A stretch of 48,139 nucleotides of DNA from Desulfobaccales bacterium (GTDB lineage Bacteria > Desulfobacterota > Desulfobaccia > Desulfobaccales > 0-14-0-80-60-11). The stretch covers positions 1-48,139 of the forward strand of contig JBAZPO010000023.1 in NCBI GenBank assembly GCA_041648175.1, given 5' to 3'. Below are positions 25,488 to 36,264 of the stretch, in pieces. The notes under the pieces are model-generated. The model did not search any database. It was not told the origin of the DNA and was given only the letters and a program-made list of their open reading frames with translations. A program made the translations under genes and the position numbers. The first letter of the stretch is position 1. Every line of letters begins with the position of its first letter.

Positions 25488-26474
25488 TTATTGTTTCAGA
25501 CCCGGCCGACAATCTCGGCCGGGATGAAATCCCGCCTTCTCAGCCTCGGCCGCGGAAGAAAATTTTAATAATTGATTCGGGGGGGTGTTTTTTACCCACG
25601 GACTGCTGGGGAGATGATAGGACTTACCTCCCGGATTAGCCACGAAAATTACAGGTTCCGCCACTTTTACGGCAGCCTCAGGATTGGTCGCCGATTTTTG
25701 CTCCACCTTGGGCGCCTTAAGGGAAACTTGTTGCGGTTGAGGCACGGGGGTTGGCAAGGGGGCAAGCGCCTGATCCGGGGCGACGGGAGGCGGGGGATTC
25801 GGGGCCGGAGGGCTTGGGGCCGGCAGCGCCGCGAAAGCTTCGCCGGCCTGGTTTAAGAGTTCGATCCCGGGCTGCCCGTCCGGCAGGGGAACTATCTCGC
25901 CCAGGATTTTTTGATCTTTATGGTAAAAAGTAAGCCGGGGGTCACCCTCGGCGCCCAGCCCGAGACACAAGCGGCGCTTACCGGTTTGATCCCGGAGTTC
26001 CACCTGCACCTGGCCATCGCGCTCCCCTATCCAGGCTCGGCACATGCCCTTAGTATCGTTAATGGTGAGCCCTTCCAGGCTCATCTGTGCGACTCGCCCC
26101 GGGCCTCTTAAAATCATGAAGGCTAAACCTGTCACAGCTATAAAGGCCAGGAACGCGGCCGCCAGCGCCACAATCTTAAGGCTGTGAAGCTGCCGTTCCA
26201 GCTTAACCATCCGCCCCGCCGGAGGATCAGGCAAAGAGATGGGAGGCTGCCGGGGGACCTCGATGGGCTTGACCTCTGGAATTTCCGGCTTGACCTCCTG
26301 AACCTGGTCAAGTTCTGGCTCAGGCGGGGCAATTGGCACTGACTCGCGGGTAAGCGGTTCTTGGACCGGTGGTTCTGGAGGCATATTGACAGACTGGGTC
26401 GGCTTAACCGCGGGGCCGTGTTTCATGGCCTCCAGTCTCGTTTTCCAGTCTACCTTCCCAGGTTTATCTGGCAT
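25488..26474 (-). CDS. proline-rich single-pass membrane protein with Cys-less YHxP motif
   Basis: A 328-residue protein. Residues 1-88 are proline- and glutamate-rich and probably cytoplasmic; a transmembrane segment spans about 101-122 (IVALAAAFLAFIAVTG); the rest would lie outside. The first external domain (about 130-210) is beta-rich (TKGMCRAWIG, RRLCLGLGAEG); then comes a second proline-rich linker and a C-terminal module reading GKSYHLPSSPW then FSSAAEAEKAGFHPGRDC. That module matches a small metal-binding motif with the order YHxPxC, F-S-EEA, G-xPC-x2-C, but the first Cys is Ser and one later Cys is missing. It is likely a structural or degenerate form. ATG 26474 follows GGAGACCTGCC. 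Function unknown. Confidence 0.75.
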   Translation of the reverse strand: MPDKPGKVDWKTRLEAMKHGPAVKPTQSVNMPPEPPVQEPLTRESVPIAPPEPELDQVQEVKPEIPEVKPIEVPRQPPISLPDPPAGRMVKLERQLHSLKIVALAAAFLAFIAVTGLAFMILRGPGRVAQMSLEGLTINDTKGMCRAWIGERDGQVQVELRDQTGKRRLCLGLGAEGDPRLTFYHKDQKILGEIVPLPDGQPGIELLNQAGEAFAALPAPSPPAPNPPPPVAPDQALAPLPTPVPQPQQVSLKAPKVEQKSATNPEAAVKVAEPVIFVANPGGKSYHLPSSPWVKNTPPNQLLKFSSAAEAEKAGFHPGRDCRPGLKQ

Positions 26475-26739
26475 GGCAGGTCTCCGAAAAATTTAACTTC
26501 AGGGTCGCGAGGAATAGCGCTGGTCGGGCCGGGAGCAGAGGTCGATCTTTTCCGCTTCGGGTCCGCCGCTTTCCCCGCGAGCCGCTCTATAATCGTTATC
26601 GGTATGGCGGGGACAAAACATGAGGCCGACATTATGGGCAGTGGCCCAAGCCGCCTGGAACTCGTTAATTCTCATCCGAGAACGTTTAAAGCTGTAAACG
26701 GCTTTCAAAGTCCCCATTAGGAAAAGGGGGATTTAGTGG

Positions 26740-26756
26740 CAATACTGTTCACTTAA
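26740..26756. repeat. solo MITE end
   Basis: CAATACTGTTCACTTAA matches the terminal repeat of the 131-bp MITE except for one base, and is preceded by GATTTAGTGG, close to the MITE's target duplicate. The other end is not recognisable, so this is probably a truncated element. Confidence 0.55.
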
Positions 26757-26803
26757 TATTTTAACAGCCAGTTGGAGGTCGATTTTGGACATTGATTTAG
26801 AGC

Positions 26804-26934
26804 CAATGCTGTTCACTTAAGCATTGGCGATTTCTGATCGGCTGTAGGGGCGGGGTTTCCCTGCCCAACCCGTGGCACATTAAGCCAGGGGCGGGGAGAC
26901 CCCACCCCTACAAATGTTTAAGTGAACAGCATTG
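26804..26934. mobile_element. 131-bp MITE-like element, copy 1
   Basis: The ends CAATGCTGTTCACTTAA and TTAAGTGAACAGCATTG are exact inverted repeats. Inside are GGGGCGGGG and its near complement around 26849 and 26889, making a second nested palindrome. Flanks are GATTTAGAGC (26794-26803) and GATTTAGGGG (26935-26944), an imperfect 10-bp duplicate. It differs from copy 2 at 35282 by two bases in 131. It has no coding capacity. Confidence 0.8.
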
Positions 26935-27010
26935 GATTTAGGGGGATTTCAAGGCGTTATATAAATCCCCCCTGCCCCCCTTTTCCAAAGGGGGGTGATT
27001 ATTTCCTTTC

Positions 27011-27054
27011 AAGTCATTTCAAAGTGAACCCAAAAATCGGTTTTGAAATGACTT
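27011..27054. repeat. perfect 13-bp inverted repeat
   Basis: AAGTCATTTCAAA (27011-27023) and its complement (27042-27054) with an 18-base loop. No T-run on either side. It may be an element end or a binding site. Confidence 0.6.
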
Positions 27055-27715
27055 ATAATAATACCAGCTTGAAAAGCCTGTCATCTTTCTCATCATTGTT
27101 GGATGCCTCGCAGTCCAGAGTTTATGCTGTCTCCATGCCTTGCCGGGATAAAAGCGGATCACGGTTTTCCAACCTGAGAAAAATGGGGAGGCTCCAGCCG
27201 ACCCACCCGTGCCGTGTCCCGGCACAAGGATGCCGGCGCCCCATTAATCCCTTGATAATACTGGCTAAGTTTTGCGAAAGCCGAATATTTAGCCCGGGAC
27301 CAGCGCGGGACAGGGCGTGACAACCCTGGCGCCGCCTCGACCGGAACGCGCTTGCACGCGGGTTTAGACCGGGTATATGGCGAGGGCGCCTCGGCAATGT
27401 CCCGGCACATGTGCCGGGGTTGCCCGTCCAATCGGCCTGCGCCCGGCCATTTTCAACGATTTTTGGGGTAGTTTTGAGGGGGTAAAAGCCGTTAAAAAAC
27501 CGTTTTTCTCTATCATTTTGAGCAAAACGCAGGCTCTTAGCTCGCTTCCATGAAACAGCTTTAAACCGGTTTAGGGGGATTTGGTTTTCACGGTAACGCC
27601 TGCCGCCATCAATTTACCTGTTTGAACGCATTTTCGTATTAGCCTTTCTGGACCGGCTCGGTAGGGCCAGGGACGGCCGCTCTACCGCAGCCAAATCCAT
27701 GCATGGTGGGGCGCG

Positions 27716-27752
27716 GGCCAGTGGCGCAGGCGTCCCAGTGGCGCAGGCGTCC
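27716..27752. repeat. tandem direct repeat
   Basis: Two copies in a row of a roughly 18-base unit, CCAGTGGCGCAGGCGTCC, the second running into GCCTGCG to make a palindrome. Same theme as the palindrome at 39-62. Confidence 0.6.
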
Positions 27753-27937
27753 CCGCCTGCGGTCCTTAAAGCGCGGGCCTCCATGCCCGCCATCATTAAT
27801 ACCTTAATACCTTTGGGCCGGGGCTGGTAAACCTTGCAACTGGCGTAGGCGTACTTATCTTTATCAGGCATCACGTCTCCATTGACGGTAATAAAGTTCG
27901 AGGCGTGGTCAAGAAGACTCCAGCCAAGGAGGGCGCC

Positions 27938-30025
27938 ATGTCAGATCCAGAACGACAGCCCAACCGTCTCATCGATACGACCAGCCCCTATCTCCAGCAG
28001 CATGCCTATAATCCGGTGGATTGGTACCCCTGGGGGGCCGAAGCCCTGGAGCGCGCCCGCCGGGAGGATAAACCCATATTTTTAAGCATCGGCTACTCCA
28101 CCTGCCATTGGTGCCACGTCATGGCCCACGAGTGCTTTGAAAATCCGGCTATCGCGGCCATCATGAATGAGCACTTCGTCAACATCAAGCTGGACCGGGA
28201 AGAGCGCCCCGACCTGGATGAGACCTATATGAACGCGGTTCAGGTGCTCACCGGCCACGGCGGCTGGCCCCTGAGCGTTTTTCTCAGCCCGGATTTAAAA
28301 CCCTTTTATGGCGGCACCTACTTCCCCCCTGAAGACCGGGGCGGCCTGCCGGGATTTCCCCGCCTGCTGCTGGCCCTCAGCCAGGCCTACCAGCAGAATC
28401 GCGAGCAGCTGACCACGCTTTCCCTCAAGGTGGAAGGCCACCTGCAGCGCCTGGGCGAGCCCGCGGGAGCCGGAAGCGATCCCACCCGGGAGGCCGTGGC
28501 GGAGGCGGCGCAGCGCCTGGTGCAGGATTTCGACGCGGTGCACGGCGGCCTGGGCAACGCCCCCAAGTTTCCCCGCTCTTTAGAGCTGGACTTTCTGTTT
28601 CACTCTTATTACCTCGACCGAGAGGCTCCGGTTCTTTCCAAGCTGGCCTTCACCCTGGAAAAAATGGCCCGGGGAGGCATCTACGATCAGTTGGGCGGGG
28701 GCTTCCACCGCTACAGCGTGGATGAGGCCTGGTTGGTGCCGCATTTCGAAAAGATGCTCTATGACAACGCCCTCTTGCCACCGCTTTATCTGGCGCATAG
28801 CCAACTTACCGGGAGCGGACTGTCCCGGCGCATCGCGAAAGCGACCCTGGATTTCATCCTGCGGGACATGGCCGCGCCCGAAGGCGGCTTTTATGCGGCC
28901 TGGGACGCGGACAGCGAAGGGGTGGAAGGCAAATACTATGTTTGGAGTTTGGAGGAAGTTGAGCGGGTCGTGGGTCCCGATGCCGCGCCCCTGGTGATCG
29001 CGGCCCTGGGAGTGACCCCGGAAGGCAATTTTGAAGACGCCAACATCTTGACCCGGCCTTTTTCCCGGAGCGATCTGGCAACTCGCTTTGCCATGGAGCC
29101 GGACGCATTGGCGCGCCTCCTTTCGGAAGCATTTAAGCAGTTGCGCCGGGTGCGGGGCCAAAGGGTGCCGCCCCACCGGGATGAGAAGGTCATCGTCTCC
29201 TGGAACGGCCTGGCGATCACGGCCCTGGCCAACGGCGCCCAGGTCTTGGGAGATCGGCGCTATGCTGAAGCCGCGGCCTCCGCGGCCCGGTTCATCTTAC
29301 AGAACCTGTTCCGGGACAGTACCCTCCACCGTATCTGGACCGCAGGCCGCATCAGCGTCCCGGGTTTTTCCGAGGATTATGCCATTTTCGCCAACGCCCT
29401 CCTGGACCTGTACGAGACCGACTTCGATACCGTCTGGATCAATCAAGCCCAGGCCCTCATGACTCTGATGGACCAAAAGTTCTTAGACCCCACCGACGGC
29501 GCCTATTTTTACGTGGACCGGGACCAGGAAACTCCGCTGGTGCGCTCCAAGAGCATCTATGACCAGGTCCTGCCCTCGGGCAACTCCATGGCGGCCCGGG
29601 TTAATCTCCGGCTTTACCGCCTGACTGAGAAGGACGCGTATCAGCAGCGGGCCGCGGGGATCATCCGGCAGTTCCAGGCCCAGGCGCAACAAAACCCCTG
29701 GGGCTTTTCTCACCTCTGGACGGTTCAGGCCCTGGCCCTCACTCCGCCCCTGGATCTCACCCTGGTGGGTGACCCCGGAGACTCCCGCACCCAAGACCTG
29801 GTTCGAACGGCTTACAGCAGCTATCTGCCGGAACGCCGTTTGGTCCTGAAAAACCCGGGCAACAGTAATGCCCTGGATGAACTCTTGCCCTGGACGGGGA
29901 CCTACAGCCAGCCCGGAGAAGCACCGGTGGCGTATCTCTGCCGGGACTTCACCTGCCTGCCGGCCATGAGCGCACCCGCAGAATTGGCGGCCAAGTTAAG
30001 CCAGCCCAGTAACCGCAAGGCCTAA
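27938..30025 (+). CDS. DUF255 thioredoxin-like protein (YyaL/Spata20 family)
   Basis: A 695-residue protein. The N-terminal thioredoxin-like domain opens with the family phrase NRLIDTTSPYLQQHAYNPVD and carries the CxxC motif STCHWCHVM (C56, C59). The long C-terminal part is an (alpha/alpha)6-barrel like those of glycoside hydrolases and epimerases, with LPSGNSMAA and EDYAIFANALLDLYE typical of the family. Members occur from bacteria to mammals, and the biochemical role is not settled. Length is standard. ATG 27938 follows a strong ribosome site, AAGGAGGGCGCC, so the GTG at 27905 is not needed. No signal peptide, so the enzyme is cytoplasmic. Confidence 0.92.
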   Translation: MSDPERQPNRLIDTTSPYLQQHAYNPVDWYPWGAEALERARREDKPIFLSIGYSTCHWCHVMAHECFENPAIAAIMNEHFVNIKLDREERPDLDETYMNAVQVLTGHGGWPLSVFLSPDLKPFYGGTYFPPEDRGGLPGFPRLLLALSQAYQQNREQLTTLSLKVEGHLQRLGEPAGAGSDPTREAVAEAAQRLVQDFDAVHGGLGNAPKFPRSLELDFLFHSYYLDREAPVLSKLAFTLEKMARGGIYDQLGGGFHRYSVDEAWLVPHFEKMLYDNALLPPLYLAHSQLTGSGLSRRIAKATLDFILRDMAAPEGGFYAAWDADSEGVEGKYYVWSLEEVERVVGPDAAPLVIAALGVTPEGNFEDANILTRPFSRSDLATRFAMEPDALARLLSEAFKQLRRVRGQRVPPHRDEKVIVSWNGLAITALANGAQVLGDRRYAEAAASAARFILQNLFRDSTLHRIWTAGRISVPGFSEDYAIFANALLDLYETDFDTVWINQAQALMTLMDQKFLDPTDGAYFYVDRDQETPLVRSKSIYDQVLPSGNSMAARVNLRLYRLTEKDAYQQRAAGIIRQFQAQAQQNPWGFSHLWTVQALALTPPLDLTLVGDPGDSRTQDLVRTAYSSYLPERRLVLKNPGNSNALDELLPWTGTYSQPGEAPVAYLCRDFTCLPAMSAPAELAAKLSQPSNRKA

Positions 30026-30072
30026 AAAGGGGAGGGCAGGGCGAATAACTTGGCATTACCTTGTTACGGGAT

Positions 30073-30096
30073 AGCACAGGCTTTCCAGCCTGTGCT
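30073..30096. repeat. AGCACAGGCT palindromic repeat (family R1)
   Basis: AGCACAGGCT and AGCCTGTGCT form a perfect 10-bp hairpin with loop TTCC. Other copies: 30351-30374 (perfect), 37838-37861 (imperfect), 42097-42120 (one change), and a shortened form near 42521-42540. Confidence 0.85.
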
Positions 30097-30205
30097 GGTG
30101 GGCCGTACCCTACCTGCTTCATTCCCCAAGGTTTTTTCCGAACACCGGTCATCTCCAGTTGTGGCGGACACCGAGGCCCGCTCCACCGATCTTTTCTTCT
30201 TTTTT

Positions 30206-30563
30206 AGAGCTTGCCAAAAGTTCCTGCCTTTTTATCCCCTCTCCCCTCTGAGGGGTGAGGGTGAGGGGTGAATAGGAAAAAACTTTTGAGCCTCTTGCAA
30301 AAGTCTCTTTGCGGCCGAAACCCTATATGGGTATTGATAAGTTCGCCGGTAGCACAGGCTTTCCAGCCTGTGCTCAAGCAGGTTAAACATACATGGCCGC
30401 AAGCTGCCACCCCTGAAGGATAAAATCCTCCTACCCACTGGAGGGGCTTTAAAAGTCCCCCTTTGAAAAAGGGGGATTAGGGGGATTTGGATTTTCACGC
30501 TAAAGCCTGCGACTCCATAATGTCCGGCAATTTTGCAAGAGGCTCGTTTGGCAATGAGTATAA
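30206..30563. repeat. composite repeat, copy 1
   Basis: Starts with TTGCCAAAAGTT and CTCTCCCC/GAGGGTGAGGGG sequence like the 85-bp element, goes on with TTGCAAAAGTCTCTTTG and GCCGAAACC, includes an R1 palindrome, and ends near TTTGGCAATGAGTAT. It shares this order with 41949-42188 but has an R3 copy inserted at about 30452-30510. Confidence 0.6.
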
Positions 30564-30676
30564 AAAGAACTGCAGGTCATGAGTGACTGTTATGAGAAGA
30601 ATATTATTAATTTACCAAATATTGTTATGAACCAATTTATGATTTATAATCAGGGCAAGCCATGGAGGGCTTATGT

Positions 30677-31435
30677 ATGGACCGCGATGCCACCCTGACA
30701 CTGGTCCGCGCTCTGACCCGCCCGGTGCTGGAGCTGTTTTCCCCTGACCAGGTGGAAGAGTTTGACGACGATTTTGCCGACTGGAGCCTGAGCGCCGGGG
30801 CCCAAGGGGTATCGGAAAATTCGTATGCCTCTTATGACTCTTATGGCACAGTCCAGCCAGGGCGCGGTCTCGATACCACGCTGGTGGCGGGCATGTTTTT
30901 CCAGGTGATGATGGAGGCGTCCCGTTTGCCGGCCGCCACCCAGGATCGAGTCTCCTTTGTCCGCAAAAGAGCCAAGGACTATCTGGTCACCCAACTGGCC
31001 GGACAGATCACCCTGTCCCAGTTCTACCGCTTGCTCAGCCTCATCGAGGCAGAAGTCGGGGTCTATTTCTCCAAGAATGACTGGTCGAGAGGCAGGCCCC
31101 ATCTGGTGGAGGCCAGCCGGCCCCGGCCACAACTTGAACTGGTCAAGAGCGACATCCTGCGCCAGGCCCTGGCCGCCATCGGCTTACCCGAGAAAGGCCG
31201 GCGTAAGCTCACTCCCGAGACCCTGGGGGACTTTCTTAAGGAGACCGAAGGCCGTTGGTTTCGCCTGTTGGACTTCGAAACCAAGTTTCAGGTGAACAAG
31301 AAGACCGCCTGGGCCTATCTCAACCACTTGCTGCAGGAAGGTATCCTGGTCCATAACGGAGAGAAGGCCAACCGGGTGCGCTATGCCCTGGCCGGCCACT
31401 TTAAAACCAGTCCCACCGCCGGGCCGTCAGTTTGA
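30677..31435 (+). CDS. uncharacterised protein with C-terminal winged-helix-like domain
   Basis: A 252-residue soluble protein that I cannot place in a named family. The N-terminal half is acidic and helical (DQVEEFDDDFADW). A helical middle (RVSFVRKRAKDYLVTQ, LSQFYRLLSLIEAEVG) is followed by a segment (about 165-245) that reads like a winged helix: FETKFQVNKKTAWAYLNHLL, then QEGILVHNGEK and RVRYAL, with a recognition helix rich in Lys and aromatic residues. A DNA- or RNA-binding regulator is a reasonable inference. ATG 30677 is chosen because GGAGGG stands 7 bases upstream; the ATG at 30662 has no such site. It sits alone in front of a small basic protein. Confidence 0.7.
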   Translation: MDRDATLTLVRALTRPVLELFSPDQVEEFDDDFADWSLSAGAQGVSENSYASYDSYGTVQPGRGLDTTLVAGMFFQVMMEASRLPAATQDRVSFVRKRAKDYLVTQLAGQITLSQFYRLLSLIEAEVGVYFSKNDWSRGRPHLVEASRPRPQLELVKSDILRQALAAIGLPEKGRRKLTPETLGDFLKETEGRWFRLLDFETKFQVNKKTAWAYLNHLLQEGILVHNGEKANRVRYALAGHFKTSPTAGPSV

Positions 31436-31710
31436 CCGTTCCCTCCAGCTCTCGCCTGCCCAAATATCCCTGAACTCAGCAGGCGTCGGCCTTCCTCGCC
31501 CCTGCGCCCCCAGTCCGGCTTCTCTTGGACTCAAGGCCGCGCCGACGCTCTGGCACCCTCCCGAAAAAGTTATCTGGTATATGCTAAAGTATAAAATTAT
31601 GGCACTTGGGGCCGAAACAGGATACAATTTATATTTGCGGTTTCAGGCAATCTGCACGGATTTTCCCGCTGATCTACCGCGATTTACCTTAGCTTCGCAA
31701 GGAATTCTCC

Positions 31711-31974
31711 ATGCCCAAAAGCAAAGACCGCCACGAGCAGGGGCTGAAATTAGAAGTGACCGTGATTTCAAGCAAATATCTGGATTGGACCCTGGCCGAG
31801 ATCGCCAGCCATTTTGGCAATGGCCCGCTGTTATGGCCGGGTGGGGCCGGCCGCGCCCAGGGGGTCAAATTTGTGCCGTATGAAATTAAGAAAAAACGGG
31901 GTCGCAAACCCAAGCAGAAAGAGCCCGCGGCCCGGCAGCCCAAAACCGAATCTGCCCCCAAGACCGCTACCTGA
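31711..31974 (+). CDS. small basic protein with AT-hook-like tail
   Basis: An 87-residue protein of unknown family. Residues 1-55 have a fold-like pattern (VISSKYLDWTLAEIASHFGN). The tail from residue 58 is strongly basic and disordered: EIKKKRGRKPKQKEP, where KRGRKPK resembles an AT-hook or the GRKP-type minor-groove motif seen in nucleoid proteins, followed by a Lys/Pro/Ala tail. DNA binding is inferred. ATG 31711 follows AAGGA at a normal distance. It ends 36 bases before uvrA and could be its operon partner. The 275-base spacer upstream to 31435 holds no recognised feature. Confidence 0.6.
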   Translation: MPKSKDRHEQGLKLEVTVISSKYLDWTLAEIASHFGNGPLLWPGGAGRAQGVKFVPYEIKKKRGRKPKQKEPAARQPKTESAPKTAT

Positions 31975-32010
31975 TCATCCTACTTTCACTCTAGCGCAGA
32001 TAAATAAGCA

Positions 32011-34824
<2,814 letters not shown>

Positions 34825-34860
34825 ACTGGCTGGCAGTCGGCAGAGCATTTTATATAGCAT

Positions 34861-34945
34861 TTGCCAAAAGTTTTTTCCTCTAATTCTCCTCTCCCCTTGT
34901 GGGAGAGGGTAGGGTGAGGGGTTAATAAGAAAAAACTTTTGGCAA
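34861..34945. repeat. 85-bp inverted-repeat element, copy 1 (family R2)
   Basis: The 17-bp ends TTGCCAAAAGTTTTTTC and GAAAAAACTTTTGGCAA are exact complements; the centre has CTCTCCCCTTGTGGGAGAGG. It is identical over all 85 bases to 42586-42670, and flanks are also shared (ATAGC before, TGAGTATA after). Confidence 0.85.
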
Positions 34946-35130
34946 TGAGTATAGCCAGTGCCAAAAAGGGTTTTACGTCGTAGGGAATGCTCTAAAACCC
35001 CAAGTCCCCCTTTGAAAAACGGGGATTTAGGCAGCACTGTCCGGTTAGAAAATTGCATGTAGTTGGCAATGTGGAAAATTTGCTTCGCCCTGGAAAAGAT
35101 ACTTTGAAAAAGCTGCAGGACGCGCTGTTT

Positions 35131-35201
35131 TGTCATCCTGAGTGAAGCGAAGGATCTCGGTTTTTGAGATTCTTCGGCCGCTTCGCTCCCTCAGAATGAC
35201 A
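35131..35201. repeat. TGTCATCCTGAG dispersed inverted repeat
   Basis: TGTCATCCTGAGTGAAGCGA and TCGCTCCCTCAGAATGACA flank a GGATCTC/GAGATTC core. I know this arrangement as a widespread intergenic repeat in several phyla. Confidence 0.7.
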
Positions 35202-35281
35202 GGTCCGGGGGCTTTTCAGAAACCCTGATGCCTCAATTAGGCATTTGCAAAAACCTACCGGACATTGATGGGATTTAGGGG

Positions 35282-35412
35282 CAATGCTGTTCACTTAAGC
35301 ATTGGCGATTTCTGATCGGCTGTAGGGGCGGGGTTTCCCCGCCCAACCCGTGGCACATTAAGCCAGGGGCGGGGAGACCCCGCCCCTACAAATGTTTAAG
35401 TGAACAGCATTG
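35282..35412. mobile_element. 131-bp MITE-like element, copy 2
   Basis: Same structure and length as copy 1, with exact 17-bp terminal inverted repeats. It is flanked by a perfect 10-bp direct repeat, GATTTAGGGG, at 35272-35281 and 35413-35422, as expected for target duplication. The target is itself an R3 repeat. Confidence 0.85.
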
Positions 35413-35504
35413 GATTTAGGGGGATTTGAAAATCAGCCAGCAGCATGAATTTATGGCAAACGTTGCAATTACATAATTGTATAATTCATCAAGATAAATA
35501 ACCT

Positions 35505-35532
35505 TTGCATTTCCATTTTTGCAAGTTATAAT
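35505..35532 (+). promoter_or_regulatory. promoter of the 43-residue membrane protein
   Basis: TTGCAT (35505-35510) and TATAAT (35527-35532) with a 16-base spacer in an AT-rich stretch. The expected start near 35539 gives a leader of about 37 bases. Confidence 0.65.
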
Positions 35533-35575
35533 TATCTCAACAAATTAATTTCCAGAAAGAAGAGTGGACAAGACA

Positions 35576-35707
35576 ATGGAATTTCTGGCGGAAATCGGTT
35601 ACTTCGGGCAGCTCGACCCTTGGGCCTGCTCTCTGTACGGCCTGTTGATGATGGTGGCGAGCGTTGGCCTGGTATTCAATTTAAAAAAGCCGACCAAAGA
35701 AGATTAA
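35576..35707 (+). CDS. 43-residue single-pass membrane protein
   Basis: A short gene from ATG 35576 to TAA 35707. The product has an N-terminal soluble part (MEFLAEIGYFGQLDPWACS), one hydrophobic segment (YGLLMMVASVGLVFNL, about residues 20-35) and a charged tail KKPTKED. It has a consensus promoter at a sensible distance and an AAGAAGAG sequence before the ATG. It resembles in form the small accessory subunits of membrane complexes, but I do not recognise the sequence. The gene stands alone. Confidence 0.6.
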   Translation: MEFLAEIGYFGQLDPWACSLYGLLMMVASVGLVFNLKKPTKED

Positions 35708-35785
35708 CGAGACGGCACTGGTCCGAGAAATAATCCGGGGGCAGATCAATAGGTCTGTCCCTGTTGCATTATGGGTCCGGTGTAT

Positions 35786-35938
35786 CTAGACCCGCAGCAC
35801 TCCCGTCACCCGTGCGGCCACGTCGGCCAGGTCGGCGTCGTTGGGCCGGCCGGCGATGTTCCCGAGACGACCCAGAATAGAGTAATCCTCAAATCGCCCT
35901 TGAGCCGAGTATTCCAGCTCATGACTTAAGAAAGAGTT
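35786..35938 (-). pseudogene. orphan C-terminal gene fragment
   Basis: A minus-strand frame without a start reads SFLSHELEYSAQGRFEDYS, then LGRLGNIAGRPNDADL and ADVAARVTGVLRV before a stop at 35786. Codon use and the GC-rich third positions look like real coding sequence. I do not recognise the family. It is probably the end of a lost gene, now directly beside the higBA promoter. Confidence 0.4.
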
Positions 35939-35966
35939 TGCAACGAGTAACGATAATCGTTACATT
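35938..35966 (+). promoter_or_regulatory. higBA promoter and operator
   Basis: A -35 box TTGCAA (35938-35943) and a -10 box TACATT (35961-35966) have a 17-base spacer. The palindrome TAACGATAATCGTTA (35948-35962) fills that spacer and reaches the -10 box. The toxin ATG is at 35972, so the transcript has little or no leader. The palindrome is the expected place for HigA self-repression. Confidence 0.65.
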
Positions 35967-35971
35967 AGATT

Positions 35972-36253
35972 ATGATCAAAACCTTCGCGCAGCCCTGGGT
36001 GGCAGAATTCTGGCACACGGGGAAACATAAGCGGATCCCATCTGATCTGGGACCCAGGTTGCTGCGGAAGATGGATATGCTTAATCGAGCGCAGGCCCAG
36101 AAAGACCTGAAGGCCCCTCCGGCCAATCGTCTCCATGCTTTGTACGGTGATCGGGAAGGGCAATGGGCCATCTCAGTCAGCGGCGCCTGGAGGTTATGTT
36201 TCCGGTTTGAAGCCGGTGACATTTTTGATTTGGAACTCGTGCAATACCACTAA
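35972..36253 (+). CDS. higB: HigB-type RelE-family toxin
   Basis: A 93-residue toxin of the HigB/plasmid-maintenance-killer family, which cleaves mRNA on the ribosome. Family features: the opening IKTFAQPWVAEFW, the basic segment HKRIPSDLGPRLLRKMDMLN, PPANRLHALYGDREGQWAIS, and the closing GAWRLCFRFEAGD then LELVQYH. Length is standard. It is followed 11 bases later by the antitoxin gene, toxin first as in higBA loci. Its start codon is within a few bases of the -10 box, implying a leaderless transcript. Confidence 0.92.
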   Translation: MIKTFAQPWVAEFWHTGKHKRIPSDLGPRLLRKMDMLNRAQAQKDLKAPPANRLHALYGDREGQWAISVSGAWRLCFRFEAGDIFDLELVQYH

Positions 36254-36264
36254 AGGAGGAGAGC

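Larger units (their letters stand above)
26475..27937. other. 1.46-kb repeat-rich spacer
   Basis: No convincing gene. Contents in order: unassigned sequence to 26708; R3 copy at 26709-26735; a solo MITE-like end from 26740; a full MITE at 26804-26934; R3 again to 26996; a perfect inverted repeat at 27011-27054; GC-rich palindromes such as TGTCCCGGCACA near 27220 and 27405; R3-type sequence near 27563; and a tandem pair of CCAGTGGCGCAGGCGTCC near 27716-27752. A 72-codon minus-strand frame at 26499-26717 was considered and not called. Confidence 0.6.
30026..30661. other. repeat-filled spacer after the DUF255 gene
   Basis: No gene seen. It contains two copies of the AGCACAGGCT palindrome (30073-30096 and 30351-30374), a diverged composite repeat starting near 30206 and ending near 30560, and an R3 copy at 30452-30510 nested inside that composite. 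Confidence 0.7.
34825..35575. other. 750-base repeat-rich spacer after uvrA
   Basis: No gene seen before the small ORF at 35576. It holds an 85-bp element at 34861-34945, an R3 copy at 35001-35031, a TGTCATCCTGAG-type repeat at 35131-35201, a MITE at 35282-35412, and a promoter at 35505-35532. Confidence 0.7.

Noticed and set aside
26499..26717. 72-codon frame just upstream of the proline-rich membrane protein gene
   Set aside because: No ribosome site, begins inside an R3 repeat, and no recognisable motif.
31383..31883. 166-codon frame after the winged-helix-like gene
   Set aside because: Overlaps both neighbours in another frame and shows no coding logic.
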